Below, one piece after another: positions 1-8,796 of a DNA stretch of 64,000 bases (within the stretch, counting starts at the first letter, position 1; every line of letters begins with the position of its first letter). The stretch lies in NCBI RefSeq assembly GCF_003363265.1, contig NZ_QRBF01000001.1:714451-778450 (forward strand), given 5' to 3'. The position numbers and the translations under genes were made by a program. This DNA is from Dyella psychrodurans. Its GTDB lineage: Bacteria; Pseudomonadota; Gammaproteobacteria; Xanthomonadales; Rhodanobacteraceae. The notes under the pieces were generated by a model. The model was not told the DNA's origin and did no database searches. It saw only the letters and a program-made list of their open reading frames with translations.

Positions 1-1274
1 TTGGGGTGGCGCAACAGGATTTGCAGTCCCGCCGTGCCTTTCTCCCAAGTCCAGCCGTGGTTGGCGAGCGGCTTTAGGCCTTCGGTCAGGACGGCGGCTT
101 TTTCGGCATAGACGTTACGCATATGCCGTACATGGGTGGAGAAATGGCCTTCGTCCATGAATCGGCTCATGGCCAGTTGTATCAATGGCGCATTGAAGGC
201 ATCGAGTTGGGTGCGGATGTTTGCGAGCTGTTCCACCATCGCTTCCGGCACTACGGCGAAAGCGAGTCTCAGCGACACGAACATGGATTTGCTGAGCGTG
301 CCGAGATAAAGCACTCGTGCATGTTGATCCAGCGAATGCAGCGGCGTAGCCGGTTGGCGCGCATGACCGAACTCGCCGTCGTAGTCATCTTCCAAGATCC
401 AGGCTTCGTGTTTCTGCGCCCACTCCAGTAGCGCGATACGGCGCTCCGCGCTCATGGCGAAGCCGCAGGGAAACTGGTGCGATGGTGTCACGCAGGCGAG
501 CCGAGCATGGGGTGCGCGTCGTAACCCTTCTTCTACTTGCAAACCCTGCCGGTCGACAGGTACATGCACGATGGCGGCCCCGGCAAGTTCCAGCGCTGCT
601 CGCGTACCGGGATAGCCGGGATCTTCCACCCATGCTGCATCGCCCGGGTTCGTCAGCAACAACGCCAACAAGTACGAGGCTTGCTGGATGCTGTTGAAGA
701 TGATCACCTGCTCCGGCACACAGCGCACGCCACGCAGTTGTGCAAGGTGATGAGCCAGCGACTGGCGCAGCGCAGGAAGGCCGCGCGGATCGGTGAAGTT
801 CATGTCGGCGCGTCTCAGGTCGCGAACAGCGCGCGCCTGGATGCGTTGCCAGATCTGCCAGGGAAATGCCGTGGTGTCCGCCACGCCGGCGTTGAAAGGC
901 TTGAACTCATGCGTGAAGCGACACGCGAGATTGCCGGCAAGTTTGAGCCCGCGCGTCGAGATGGACGACACGCGCTGTGGTGCTTTTCCGTTTACGGCGG
1001 GATCTGTTCTCTTCACTGCCCGTTCGGCAATGAATGTGCCACGCCCAACGACGCGTTCCAGTAAACCTTCATCCACCAGCTGGGCATACACCTCCTCCAT
1101 CAAACCACGGGACACGCCATAGTCGGTCGCGGCTTTACGGCTGGATGGCATCCGTTCTCCGCGCGCAAGCGTTCCTTGCAGCACGGCGTCGCGCAGGGCG
1201 AGGTAGACATCGGCGCGTCGTGGATGACTATTGGCTAACGGCGGTAGCAATACGCCTTGGGAGCTGCGTGGCAT
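1..1274 (-). CDS. MocR-family PLP-dependent transcriptional regulator (partial)
   Basis: The frame starts at an ATG at 1274 and is still open at base 1 (about 424 codons), so the C-terminus lies outside the window. The first 75 or so residues form a GntR-type winged helix (RADVYLALRDAVLQG, then GRGTFIAER). An aminotransferase fold-I domain follows, with EDDYDGEF and the predicted PLP-binding lysine in LGTLSKSM. MocR/PdxR-type regulators use the aminotransferase domain as a PLP-dependent effector sensor, not usually as an enzyme. It is divergent from the secreted-protein gene at 1379, with about 100 bp of shared upstream region. The target is unknown. Confidence 0.88.
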   Translation of the reverse strand, partial: MPRSSQGVLLPPLANSHPRRADVYLALRDAVLQGTLARGERMPSSRKAATDYGVSRGLMEEVYAQLVDEGLLERVVGRGTFIAERAVKRTDPAVNGKAPQRVSSISTRGLKLAGNLACRFTHEFKPFNAGVADTTAFPWQIWQRIQARAVRDLRRADMNFTDPRGLPALRQSLAHHLAQLRGVRCVPEQVIIFNSIQQASYLLALLLTNPGDAAWVEDPGYPGTRAALELAGAAIVHVPVDRQGLQVEEGLRRAPHARLACVTPSHQFPCGFAMSAERRIALLEWAQKHEAWILEDDYDGEFGHARQPATPLHSLDQHARVLYLGTLSKSMFVSLRLAFAVVPEAMVEQLANIRTQLDAFNAPLIQLAMSRFMDEGHFSTHVRHMRNVYAEKAAVLTEGLKPLANHGWTWEKGTAGLQILLRHP

Positions 1275-1378
1275 AAGTCCCCTGATATCGGTCCGATTTA
1301 GCCATCCAATACGGTACTGGAACGCCGTGCACGCCACAGTAGCATGGCCCTCGACTCTCCCAATCCCCAAGGTGCCGC

Positions 1379-1951
1379 ATGTCTTTCAAAACGTCTTCTG
1401 CATGTACGCTGATTGTTGCAGTGCTAGTCGGCTTGACGGCCGCCACGCTTCCGCTTTGCTCGAGTGCCCAGTCGCCTGCACAACAGGACGGACAGCACGA
1501 TTTCGATTTCCATCTCGGCACCTGGACCAGCGATATATCAAAGCTCCAGCATCCGCTGACCGGCTCCACCACGTGGGTCAGCTGCCAAGGCAAGCTGGTG
1601 GCGCGCAAGGTTTGGGATGGGCGTGCCCAGATGGAAGAATTGGAAGCCGATTGCCCGACAGGTCATATGGAAGATCTGCTGCTTTTTCTCTACAACCCGG
1701 AAACGCATCAGTGGAGCCTCAATGCGGCAGCCGTCGGCGACGGCGTCATCGGTCGGCCGATGTTCGGTGAATTCAAGAGCGGGCGCGGCGAATTTTACCA
1801 TCAGGAGACCTACAAGGGTCGAACCATCATGGTTCGCCAGGTCTGGTCGGACATCACCCCGACGTCACATCGTTTCGAACAGTCGTTCTCGGATGACGGC
1901 GGCAAGACCTGGGAGACCAATTTCAGGGCAACGCTTACGCGGGTGCAGTGA
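1379..1951 (+). CDS. Secreted protein of unknown function
   Basis: A 190-residue protein with an N-terminal signal peptide ending near residue 30 (LPLCSSAQS), so probably periplasmic. The mature part begins with a FDFHLGTW motif typical of small secreted proteins related to DUF1579, and has alternating short strands suggesting a beta-barrel or lipocalin-like fold. No catalytic residues are recognisable. It is monocistronic: a hairpin terminator follows within 10 bases and the next gene is convergent. The call rests on the motif and general fold impression only. Confidence 0.65.
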   Translation: MSFKTSSACTLIVAVLVGLTAATLPLCSSAQSPAQQDGQHDFDFHLGTWTSDISKLQHPLTGSTTWVSCQGKLVARKVWDGRAQMEELEADCPTGHMEDLLLFLYNPETHQWSLNAAAVGDGVIGRPMFGEFKSGRGEFYHQETYKGRTIMVRQVWSDITPTSHRFEQSFSDDGGKTWETNFRATLTRVQ

Positions 1952-1955
1952 GCGT

Positions 1956-2007
1956 AAAAAAAGGGTCGTAGTGCTTTGTTGAAGAAAAAACCACTTCGGC
2001 CCTTTTT
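1956..2007. terminator. Bidirectional hairpin between convergent genes
   Basis: Arms 1958-1973 and 1992-2007 pair at 14 of 16 positions, with A-runs on the left and T-runs on the right. It sits between the stop at 1951 and the convergent stop at 2032, so it could end transcription from both sides. The GGGTCG-AGTG core resembles the hairpins at 37860, 59607 and 63815. Confidence 0.6.
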
Positions 2008-2031
2008 CGCCCTCAAGGCTGCGCGGCGAGC

Positions 2032-2727
2032 TTACGGATTCGGATTCGGTGGGACGGGTTGGGCACCGCGAACTTTCGCCCTTTGCAACAGCTTTTCGCG
2101 CACGAATTGCTCAACCCCCTCTACGGCCTTTTTCATCTCTACCGTGTGGGGATTGTCGTCACCCTCGGCGCCATCGGACATGATCTCCTGCTCATAGTCG
2201 TAGAGCTGGCTGTCGAACTTGCGGACGGATTGCTCAAGCCTTTCGGGTGATGCCGATGAGGCGTAGATGTGCAAGGTAACTTCCATGGCCGTCTGCAATT
2301 TGCGGCAACACACAAGTACGTGCCTGATGCGTGTTACCACTTCGGTGCCCCAAAGCGCTTCCGCCTCGCAGTTCAACGTCTGCAACTCGACGCAGCTCTC
2401 CTGCACCGGTTTGAATCGGCTGTTGAACATGTGCATATAGGCATCGTGTTTCTCTTGCCCCGTAGCGTTCAGGTCGAAGCCTTTGGGAAGTTCCCCGGGC
2501 ATGATCACCGGGCGGCGGGCAGCCGCGTACCAATCGCGGGTGCGAAACACCACCGTCAGGAGGCGTCGCGCAAGTTCAAAGTCAGCCTTTCCCAACTCCA
2601 CGTCTCGCCATGTGGAGAAAGCGCGGCATGCCAGCACCACAATGATAACCGTAGCCAACGCGACAACCAGATCGAGTACAAATGTCATCGTACCCGGCCA
2701 ATCGATCACACAGCTGACGTCTGGCAT
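2032..2727 (-). CDS. Membrane-anchored hypothetical protein
   Basis: A 231-residue protein with one hydrophobic segment at residues 15-35 (VLDLVVALATVIIVVLAC). A long charged, largely helical cytoplasmic part follows and ends in a proline/asparagine tail. An internal ATG at 2688 (MTFVLDL) would place the membrane segment right at the N-terminus and is an equally plausible start. The family is not recognised. It lies alone between two hairpins, with a minus-strand glycosidase gene upstream. Confidence 0.6.
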   Translation of the reverse strand: MPDVSCVIDWPGTMTFVLDLVVALATVIIVVLACRAFSTWRDVELGKADFELARRLLTVVFRTRDWYAAARRPVIMPGELPKGFDLNATGQEKHDAYMHMFNSRFKPVQESCVELQTLNCEAEALWGTEVVTRIRHVLVCCRKLQTAMEVTLHIYASSASPERLEQSVRKFDSQLYDYEQEIMSDGAEGDDNPHTVEMKKAVEGVEQFVREKLLQRAKVRGAQPVPPNPNP

Positions 2728-2813
2728 GCTTCCCTCCTTCCGGTGCCTTGGGTAACAGCGACTGAGGTTAGCTTAGACGAACAAGAGCAAAAAAAAGGGT
2801 AAATAAAGGAGTC

Positions 2814-2874
2814 AAAAAGGAGGTAAGGGTGCTTTTGGAGAATATCCCAGATAAGTACCCTGCCCCTCCCTTTT
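2814..2874 (-). terminator. Imperfect hairpin with T-rich tail downstream of the glycosidase gene
   Basis: Bases 2814-2834 and 2853-2874 form a long imperfect stem. Read on the minus strand it is followed by several T-runs (down to about 2790), as expected for a rho-independent terminator of the 2913-4355 gene. Nothing else is seen in the gap 2728-2912. Confidence 0.5.
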
Positions 2875-2912
2875 GGTTCAACAGGAAAGCGGTCGGCTCT
2901 TCCGACATTCCG

Positions 2913-4355
2913 CTAGGGCAAAACCGAATAGCCGGATAGATGGAGATACGCCCCGCCTTCTTTGGCATTTTCGGTCCCCGGCAGAAAGCGGATCGTATGA
3001 TGGCCCGCCTTGGGCCAGCGCCAGGCGAACAAAATGGCGTTTGGCACGTGCCGGCCGTTGCTGGATTTGTTCTGCCAGATGCCGCTTTGGTCGAAGGTTT
3101 CTACGCCGTCGACGATGACACGCGCATGTCCGGCTTCGCAGCAGTTGTCGCCGATGGTACCGATCAACGCGATGGCCGAACCGTCGAACGCAATCGGCTC
3201 CGACGTCAGGCTGACGTCGCGCGCCGTGAAATGCGCACCCGACCAATCGTTGGTCGTTGAAACCGTCGTCTTCGGCGCGACTGCCGCCGCCGCGACTTCC
3301 AGCGCGAATCCGCCGTTGCTTTGCCAGACGCTGGTCACTGCGGTGGGAGCCGGGCCGTCGAAGAAACGCCCGAACGAACCATCTTGCGCGCGGGCTGACC
3401 ACGCCACCGCCGCGTTACGCAGCAACCACTGCTGCGCTGTCTGCACATGGCGTTCGGTGGCGAGTTCGTAGAACGCTTCGACCAGGGGCTCGACGATGTC
3501 GTTTTCGGCCTGAAGATCCGCGAAGATGCCACGCGAGTCGGACAGGTGTTCGTCGATGGCGCGCGCCGTGGCGAGCGATTGTTGCAAATACGCGTCATCA
3601 TGCGTGGCGCGATAGAGATGCAATCCATTCCAGATCATGTCGCCGTTCACCGAGGCGAAAAAGCGATGCGGCACCTGCTCGCACGCCGTGCCGTTATCGA
3701 AGACGTACACGCTGTAAAGCGGCACTTTCGGGTCGAGGTAATACTTGCGTATCGCCGCATAACGCGCCGATGCCGCCGTAAGGTAGCGCTGCTCGTGCGT
3801 GGTCTCGTAAAGCAGGATTGCGGCCTTCACCCCATTCGCATCGGTTTCAAGGGTTTTGAGGTGATTGGTTCCGCCGTCGGCGAGTTGGTAGTTGATCGCC
3901 GGGCACGCGCCGCGTGCAAAAACTTGCGCATGTTCTACAAAATCGAAAGCCGCACGGGCTTTTTGCAAGGCGACCGGATCGTGCGTAATTTCGTATTCGC
4001 GTGACGCCGCGATCGAATCCCACTCCGGAACGTCGCTCCACGAACTGCACTTCACACCCTCGGTGCAAGGCTCGGGATAGGACGGCGCCGTTTTCACCAG
4101 CGCATCCATGATGGGCACAACCTTCGGATCTTGGGTCGTTTTCCAATGCAGCCAGAGCGTGTAGGTCATCGAGTCGACGCCCCAGTCCTGATTGGACGCA
4201 TGACAATCCGCAGTGGCGCATTCCCGCCACGTTCCGTCTCCGGTGTAGAAGACATGCACCATGGCGTCGACTGCATCCGCGCCTGCTTGATGAAAGGTTA
4301 TCGGCGTGGCGCCCACTGCGAGCAAGGCCAAAGCGGCCAGTAGCAATCTAGTCAC
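2913..4355 (-). CDS. Secreted six-hairpin glycosidase, GH76-like
   Basis: A 480-residue protein with a signal peptide (residues 1-18). Residues 25-370 repeat helical hairpins with aromatic and acidic residues (NQDWGVDSMTYTLWLHW, WSDVPEWDSIAASREYEI, NGDMIWNGLHLY), as in (alpha/alpha)6 hydrolases of the GH76 type (alpha-1,6-mannanases). The adjacent Asp pair that is catalytic in GH76 is not seen at the expected place, so activity and substrate are uncertain. The last 110 residues look like a beta-sandwich accessory domain. The start is a GTG preceded by AAAGGA; no better ATG is available. It probably acts in the periplasm or outside the cell. Confidence 0.62.
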   Translation of the reverse strand: MTRLLLAALALLAVGATPITFHQAGADAVDAMVHVFYTGDGTWRECATADCHASNQDWGVDSMTYTLWLHWKTTQDPKVVPIMDALVKTAPSYPEPCTEGVKCSSWSDVPEWDSIAASREYEITHDPVALQKARAAFDFVEHAQVFARGACPAINYQLADGGTNHLKTLETDANGVKAAILLYETTHEQRYLTAASARYAAIRKYYLDPKVPLYSVYVFDNGTACEQVPHRFFASVNGDMIWNGLHLYRATHDDAYLQQSLATARAIDEHLSDSRGIFADLQAENDIVEPLVEAFYELATERHVQTAQQWLLRNAAVAWSARAQDGSFGRFFDGPAPTAVTSVWQSNGGFALEVAAAAVAPKTTVSTTNDWSGAHFTARDVSLTSEPIAFDGSAIALIGTIGDNCCEAGHARVIVDGVETFDQSGIWQNKSSNGRHVPNAILFAWRWPKAGHHTIRFLPGTENAKEGGAYLHLSGYSVLP

Positions 4356-4615
4356 AGGTATCCTTTATGCACTCGACGGGTTCGGCGGAACATACCAAAT
4401 CGGCGCGAAATGGGTGCCAAATTCACTTCCAAATTCAAGAAACTCAACTTGGCATCGCGTCCGCACCGCAAAGCGGGTGCAACCGAGTCAACAGCGGCGA
4501 TGGGGTTTGCATAGCAAAAAATGGCGCGTAGGCAGACAACGTATCGGCTTTACCGCCAACACCAAATCCGCGTGCACTGACAGAAACCGCGTCGCAGGTA
4601 TGCGATGGTCCACTC

Positions 4616-4932
4616 GTCGGGCGTGCCCATCCACCTAGATGAGCCCGGCACGCCCGACATGAGTGAAGTAGCGCGGATCGCCTGGGTACCAGCCAAACGA
4701 TCCGCTGGCCACAACCAACTAGGGAACAGTTGACCATGGTTATGTTCGATCATACGGCACGCACGCATACGCGTGACCCCGCCAAGCCGATATTTGTACT
4801 GCTTCACCGCCGCTCATACTGCGCGGCGTCGGGCCACAATGGGCACACGTAGAAAACGGTACCGGAAAGTTCCAACACTACGTGCAGGATTTTTCCTGTA
4901 GCCCTTCGCGCCACGCGCAATACGTGGCGCGA
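4616..4932 (+). promoter_or_regulatory. Structured leader of the 89-aa gene, copy 1
   Basis: Three perfect stems are visible: 12 bp (4616-4627 with 4647-4658), 8 bp (4673-4680 with 4698-4705) and 10 bp (4906-4915 with 4923-4932). The last ends 22 bases before the ATG. All three recur in copy 2, with sequence changes mainly in loops and linkers. Whether it is transcribed, or acts as a promoter, cis-regulator or small RNA, cannot be told from sequence. Confidence 0.45.
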
Positions 4933-4954
4933 CCTACGGTAATGGACTAGGCCC

Positions 4955-5224
4955 ATGAACAACCCCATCCACACCCTGTTCAACGCGGAAAGCTACGAGC
5001 TGTCCCAAGATCACTACGACGATCTATGCATGATTCGCGACAAGCTGCTTTTGATGGCGCAACTCGCCGGCACCGCCACCACGAACGGCGATCACGACAC
5101 CATGCTTTTCATCCGCCGCAGCTTGATCGGACAGCTCTTCGCCGATCTGAGCTTTCAGATGGGCGACGTGTTGGACACTGTTAAACACACCACGACCGGC
5201 GTGGATCATGTACAGGCGCATTGA
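4955..5224 (+). CDS. Small XAC0095-like protein, copy 1
   Basis: An 89-residue soluble, mostly helical protein without signal peptide or membrane span. The core YELSQDHYDDLCMIRDKL followed by a second helical stretch (IRRSLIGQLFADLSFQM) resembles small XAC0095-type proteins of Xanthomonadaceae; the function is unknown. Copy 2 at 52467 differs at seven residues, mostly at the two ends (positions 5, 7, 10, 12 and near the C-terminus). The SD is weak (TAGG, versus GAGG in copy 2). The next gene starts 77 bases downstream. Confidence 0.72.
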   Translation: MNNPIHTLFNAESYELSQDHYDDLCMIRDKLLLMAQLAGTATTNGDHDTMLFIRRSLIGQLFADLSFQMGDVLDTVKHTTTGVDHVQAH

Positions 5225-5301
5225 AGGCAGCCAAAGATAAGGCACGTCTCAGCCAGGTCGCTGATAATTTCCGAAAGTCGTCACCCGTATCGGAGAGAGG
5301 C

Positions 5302-6324
5302 ATGATTCATCGATGCATCCCCAACCACGCCCCGGCATTGTCCGCGCTGGCTTCACTGCTGCTGCTTGCTTCGCCTGCAGCCTGTAGCGACACCGCCAAG
5401 GGGCATTTGCCGCTGACGACGGTGGCCGATGCGCCCCTGACAGGCCGAACCACACGCTGGGATTACGCAAGTCTGGATCCTGCCGCGCACCGCCTTTATC
5501 TGGCGCACCTGGGCGACAGCGTAGTCACGGTATTCGACACACAAACCCGGAAGGTCGTGGCGGATGTGTCCGACGTCAGTCATGTGCATGGCGTGTTGTT
5601 CGTGCCGGAGTTGGGGCGCGTCTATGCTTCGGCCACGGGCACGGATGAAGTCGTGGCGATTGATCCGGCCACCCTGAAGATCACGGCACGCGTGCCCGCC
5701 GGCGACTACCCGGATGGCATGGCCTATGCCCCCGAGGTCCACAAGCTCTATGTGTCGGACGAACATGGCGGCACGGACACCGTCATCGATGTGCGCACGA
5801 ACACTCGGGTAGCGACGATCCCGTTGGGTGGCGAAGTGGGCAACACGCAATACGATCCAGTGTCGAAGCACATCTTCGCCAATGTGCAGACGCGCAAGCA
5901 GTTGGTGGAGATCGACCCCGCGACGGACAAAGTGATCGGCCACATCGATCTGCCCGGCGCGGAAGGCAACCATGGTCTCTACATCGATCCCGCCACGCAT
6001 CTCGCCTTCATCGCTTGCGAGGACAACGACAAGCTGATCGTGGTGGATCTGTCGAACAAGCGTGTGCTGTCCACGTTCGATGTCGCCAAAGATCCGGATG
6101 TATTGGCCTTCGATCGCAGCCTGGGTTGGTTGTACGTGGCTGGCGAGTCCGGCGAGGTTTCTTTGTTCCATCTCCAGGGACAGGTGCTCACTCCCGTGGC
6201 TACGGCGGTGCTTGGGCCTAACGCCCATGTGGTGGCGGTGGACGAGACCACCCATCGCGCCTATTTCCCGCTTAAGTCGCTTGCGGGAAAACCTCAGTTG
6301 CGAATCACCGAACCGCAGCGGTGA
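5302..6324 (+). CDS. YVTN beta-propeller repeat protein, exported
   Basis: A 340-residue protein starting at the ATG preceded by GGAGAGAGG; the same frame is open further upstream but lacks a comparable SD. The N-terminus is a signal sequence ending in SPAAC, an imperfect lipobox, so a lipoprotein is possible. About seven blade repeats follow, with signatures such as VYASATGTDEVVAIDPAT and LYVSDEHGGTDTVIDV, as in YncE-like surface or periplasmic propellers. Such proteins bind ligands or partner proteins; no catalytic site is evident. It lies just downstream of the 89-aa gene but its own SD suggests separate control. Confidence 0.8.
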   Translation: MIHRCIPNHAPALSALASLLLLASPAACSDTAKGHLPLTTVADAPLTGRTTRWDYASLDPAAHRLYLAHLGDSVVTVFDTQTRKVVADVSDVSHVHGVLFVPELGRVYASATGTDEVVAIDPATLKITARVPAGDYPDGMAYAPEVHKLYVSDEHGGTDTVIDVRTNTRVATIPLGGEVGNTQYDPVSKHIFANVQTRKQLVEIDPATDKVIGHIDLPGAEGNHGLYIDPATHLAFIACEDNDKLIVVDLSNKRVLSTFDVAKDPDVLAFDRSLGWLYVAGESGEVSLFHLQGQVLTPVATAVLGPNAHVVAVDETTHRAYFPLKSLAGKPQLRITEPQR

Positions 6325-6479
6325 TGCAAGCCCGTGGGACCGACGTTGGCGCCTGTCCGGAGCGCCTCGCAGCTTGCGGCCATCGCTCACTTGTAAATCT
6401 ATATTTCATAAGTGCACACTAGCTGGAGATCCGCTTTCCAACGGATCGGCTAGGCGATCCGACCTCACCGGAGCTGCAA

Positions 6480-7889
6480 ATGCATATGAAATCCCGCTTG
6501 GCCCGATACGCCGTCGCCTGCTCGATCGCCGCAGCCTTGGCCGGCACGCAGGCACAGGCCGGCGCACCGCCGACGCCACATCCGGTTGCGGCCATCCAGG
6601 ACACGGAGACCCCTGCGCAACGCGATGCGCGCATGGCCTGGTGGCGCGAGGCGCGGTTCGGCATGTTCATCCACTGGGGCATCTATGCGGTGCCGGCCGG
6701 CTTCTGGCAGGGCAAGCCTGTCGACGATGCCGGCGAGTGGATCATGAATGCCGGCAAGATCCCGGTCGCCGACTACAAGAAGTTCGCGCCGCAGTTCAAC
6801 CCGACGCAATTCGATGCGCATACATGGGTGTCGCTCGCCAAGGCAGCGGGCATGAAGTACATCGTGATCACGTCCAAGCACCACGACGGCTTTGCGATGT
6901 ATCCCTCGAAGGCGAACCCCTTCAACATCGCCGACGCCACGCCGTTCAAGCGCGATCCGTTGCGCGAACTGGCCGACGAGGCCCGGCGGCAAGGTTTGAA
7001 GTTCGGCCTCTACTATTCGCAGGCGCAAGACTGGACCGCGCCGGGCGGCGCGGCCATGGGCGGCCACTGGGATAAAGCGCAAGACGGCGACTTTGCCCAC
7101 TACCTGCACACGAAGGCGATTCCGCAGCTGAAGGAAATACTGGCGACTTACCATCCGGACGTGCTCTGGTTCGATACGCCCACCGCCGCGATGACACCGC
7201 AGCTTTCCTCGGAAATCGTGAGCCTGCTCAATCAATATCCGCAGCTCATCTGGAACAACCGCCTTGGCGGCGGCTACCCGGGCGACACGGAGACACCGGA
7301 GCAGCACATCCCGCCGCAGGGCTTTTCCGGCAAGGATTGGGAAACCTGCATGACGATCAACGATACGTGGGGCTACAAGTCGAACGACACGCATTTCAAA
7401 TCGACGAAGGTGCTGCTGCAGAACCTGGTCGATATCGCGAGCAAGGGCGGCAACTATCTGCTCAATGTCGGACCGGATGCGCACGGCGTGATCCCGGCGC
7501 CCGAAGCGGAACGCCTGCAGCAGATCGGTCACTGGCTCGACGTCAACGGCGAATCGATCTATGGCACGAGCCCGACACCGTTCGCCGATGCGCATGGCAG
7601 CTTTTCGTCGAGTGAAAAGGATCAGGACGGCAAGCCGCGCTGGATTCCGGTCTGGGATTGGCGCGCCACCAGCAAGCCGGGCAAGGTTTATGTCCACCTG
7701 TTCCAGTGGCCCAGCAAGTCGTTCCATGTGGATGACGCCGACATCCAGGCCACGGGCGCGTACCTGCTGGCCGATCCGCATCACACACCGCTCAAAGTGA
7801 CGCAACACGGCAAGCAGCTCGACGTGCAGTTGCCCGCCAAGCCGCTTGATTCGATCGATACCGTGTTGGTGATTCAGACCAAGAGCTGA
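6480..7889 (+). CDS. Alpha-L-fucosidase, GH29
   Basis: A 469-residue secreted enzyme with a signal peptide to about residue 28 (GTQAQA). A GH29 (beta/alpha)8 barrel follows, with RFGMFIHWGIYAVP (59-72) and ITSKHHDGF (130-138). The predicted nucleophile is Asp232 in DVLWFD. A short beta-sandwich closes the C-terminus (WRATSKPGKVYVHLF onward). GH29 enzymes release fucose from glycans with retention of configuration. SD GGAG lies seven bases before the first ATG; a second ATG two codons later is also possible. A convergent DUF1080 gene suggests a small glycan-use cluster. Confidence 0.92.
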   Translation: MHMKSRLARYAVACSIAAALAGTQAQAGAPPTPHPVAAIQDTETPAQRDARMAWWREARFGMFIHWGIYAVPAGFWQGKPVDDAGEWIMNAGKIPVADYKKFAPQFNPTQFDAHTWVSLAKAAGMKYIVITSKHHDGFAMYPSKANPFNIADATPFKRDPLRELADEARRQGLKFGLYYSQAQDWTAPGGAAMGGHWDKAQDGDFAHYLHTKAIPQLKEILATYHPDVLWFDTPTAAMTPQLSSEIVSLLNQYPQLIWNNRLGGGYPGDTETPEQHIPPQGFSGKDWETCMTINDTWGYKSNDTHFKSTKVLLQNLVDIASKGGNYLLNVGPDAHGVIPAPEAERLQQIGHWLDVNGESIYGTSPTPFADAHGSFSSSEKDQDGKPRWIPVWDWRATSKPGKVYVHLFQWPSKSFHVDDADIQATGAYLLADPHHTPLKVTQHGKQLDVQLPAKPLDSIDTVLVIQTKS

Positions 7890-7908
7890 GAAAGGCCTCC
7901 GCCTAGGC

Positions 7909-7936
7909 CGTCATTCCGGCGCAGGCCGGAATGACG
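7909..7936. repeat. REP-like perfect hairpin
   Basis: Arms of 11 bp (7909-7919 and 7926-7936) flank a CGCAGG loop. The same core occurs at the termini of the elements at 37931 and 52745. It lies between the convergent stops at 7889 and 7945 and may double as a terminator. Confidence 0.75.
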
Positions 7937-7944
7937 AGCAAAAG

Positions 7945-8697
7945 CTATAGCTGCCGCAGCTTGATATTCCTGAACCACAGGCGGATCGGAAGCTCTCCCT
8001 TGTCTTCCGTCCCCTGCAACGAAATATGCCCCGTCTTGAAAGTGCCGAAATCAGGCCACTGCGCAAACTTGGTGCGCGCGACCAGCTTTCGCCAGTCGTC
8101 ATTCCAGAAATAGGTATCGACCACCTTGTACCCGTTCTGGAAAAACTGGATATGCCCGTGATCCGCGATGATCTCGAACTGGTTCCAGTTGCCGGCTTCA
8201 TGCACGCGCTCGACATCCGATGAAATGAGATCGAAGAGATCGCCGGAACGTTCGTACAGAACTTGGCTGTCGGGCTTCGTGCAGACAAGGTCGGCAATCT
8301 GCATTTCGGGGCCGGTTTCGTAGGTTTCCCGATATTTCGGCGATTCGTGCACGTAGAACATCACGCCGCTATCCGCGCACGGCGTCATCTTCCATTCCAG
8401 CTTCAGGTCGAAATTGCTGTATTCGGCATCCGTGACGAGATCGGCAAAATCCTTTTCGTCGCCGGTGCGGGAACGCTCCAGCATGATGGCGCCGTCCTCG
8501 ATTTTCCAATCCTTGGCGGGGCCCTTCTGGAGATAGGAGTGCCAGCCGTCGAGATTCTTTCCGTTGAACAACAGCTGCCAACCCTGGGCCTTTTCCTGGG
8601 CGGTCAGCGTGTTGGCCTGTTGTGCATGAGCAAGCGATGGAATCGCGCCACCTGCCATGACGGCAGCGATCGCGGTTGCAAACAACGTTTTGAGCAT
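7945..8697 (-). CDS. DUF1080 (3-keto-disaccharide hydrolase-like) secreted protein
   Basis: A 250-residue protein when started at the ATG at 8697, which puts the signal peptide (MLKTLFATAIAAVMAGG to SLAHAQ) at the N-terminus; the upstream in-frame extension lacks signal character. The mature part is a concanavalin-like lectin/glucanase fold of the DUF1080 type. Family marks are GWQLLFNGKNLDGWHSY near the start, SNFDLKLEWKM, and a closing PIRLWFRNIKLRQL. Some members hydrolyse 3-keto-glycosides; others only bind sugars. It is convergent with the fucosidase gene, which fits a role in glycan breakdown. Confidence 0.85.
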   Translation of the reverse strand: MLKTLFATAIAAVMAGGAIPSLAHAQQANTLTAQEKAQGWQLLFNGKNLDGWHSYLQKGPAKDWKIEDGAIMLERSRTGDEKDFADLVTDAEYSNFDLKLEWKMTPCADSGVMFYVHESPKYRETYETGPEMQIADLVCTKPDSQVLYERSGDLFDLISSDVERVHEAGNWNQFEIIADHGHIQFFQNGYKVVDTYFWNDDWRKLVARTKFAQWPDFGTFKTGHISLQGTEDKGELPIRLWFRNIKLRQL

Positions 8698-8796
8698 GAG
8701 GTCATTCCCATTAATGAAAATAAAGGGTCCAGCGTGTTTTGGAGGAAAGTGAAACTCATCCGGTTTTTTGAGTTGCAGGCAGTGCATGGCCGCCCG

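Larger units (their letters stand above)
4548..5224 (+). repeat. Duplicated module, copy 1
   Basis: This stretch is a near-copy of 52060-52739: about 400 bp of noncoding leader plus an 89-codon gene. Similarity fades upstream of about 4548 and stops at the gene's stop codon. The orientation is the same as copy 2, about 47.5 kb away. The rest of the gap 4356-4547 shows no gene. Confidence 0.85.

Noticed and set aside
4444-4807. Short minus frames in the duplicated leader, also seen in copy 2
   Set aside because: The reading frames differ in length and start between copies, while hairpins are kept, so the leader is better read as noncoding.
5353-6390. 345-codon minus frame opposite the YVTN protein
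   Set aside because: His/Arg-rich composition typical of an antisense shadow of a high-G+C gene; no family features.
6465-7808. 447-codon minus frame opposite the fucosidase
   Set aside because: Antisense shadow; the plus strand has clear GH29 motifs.
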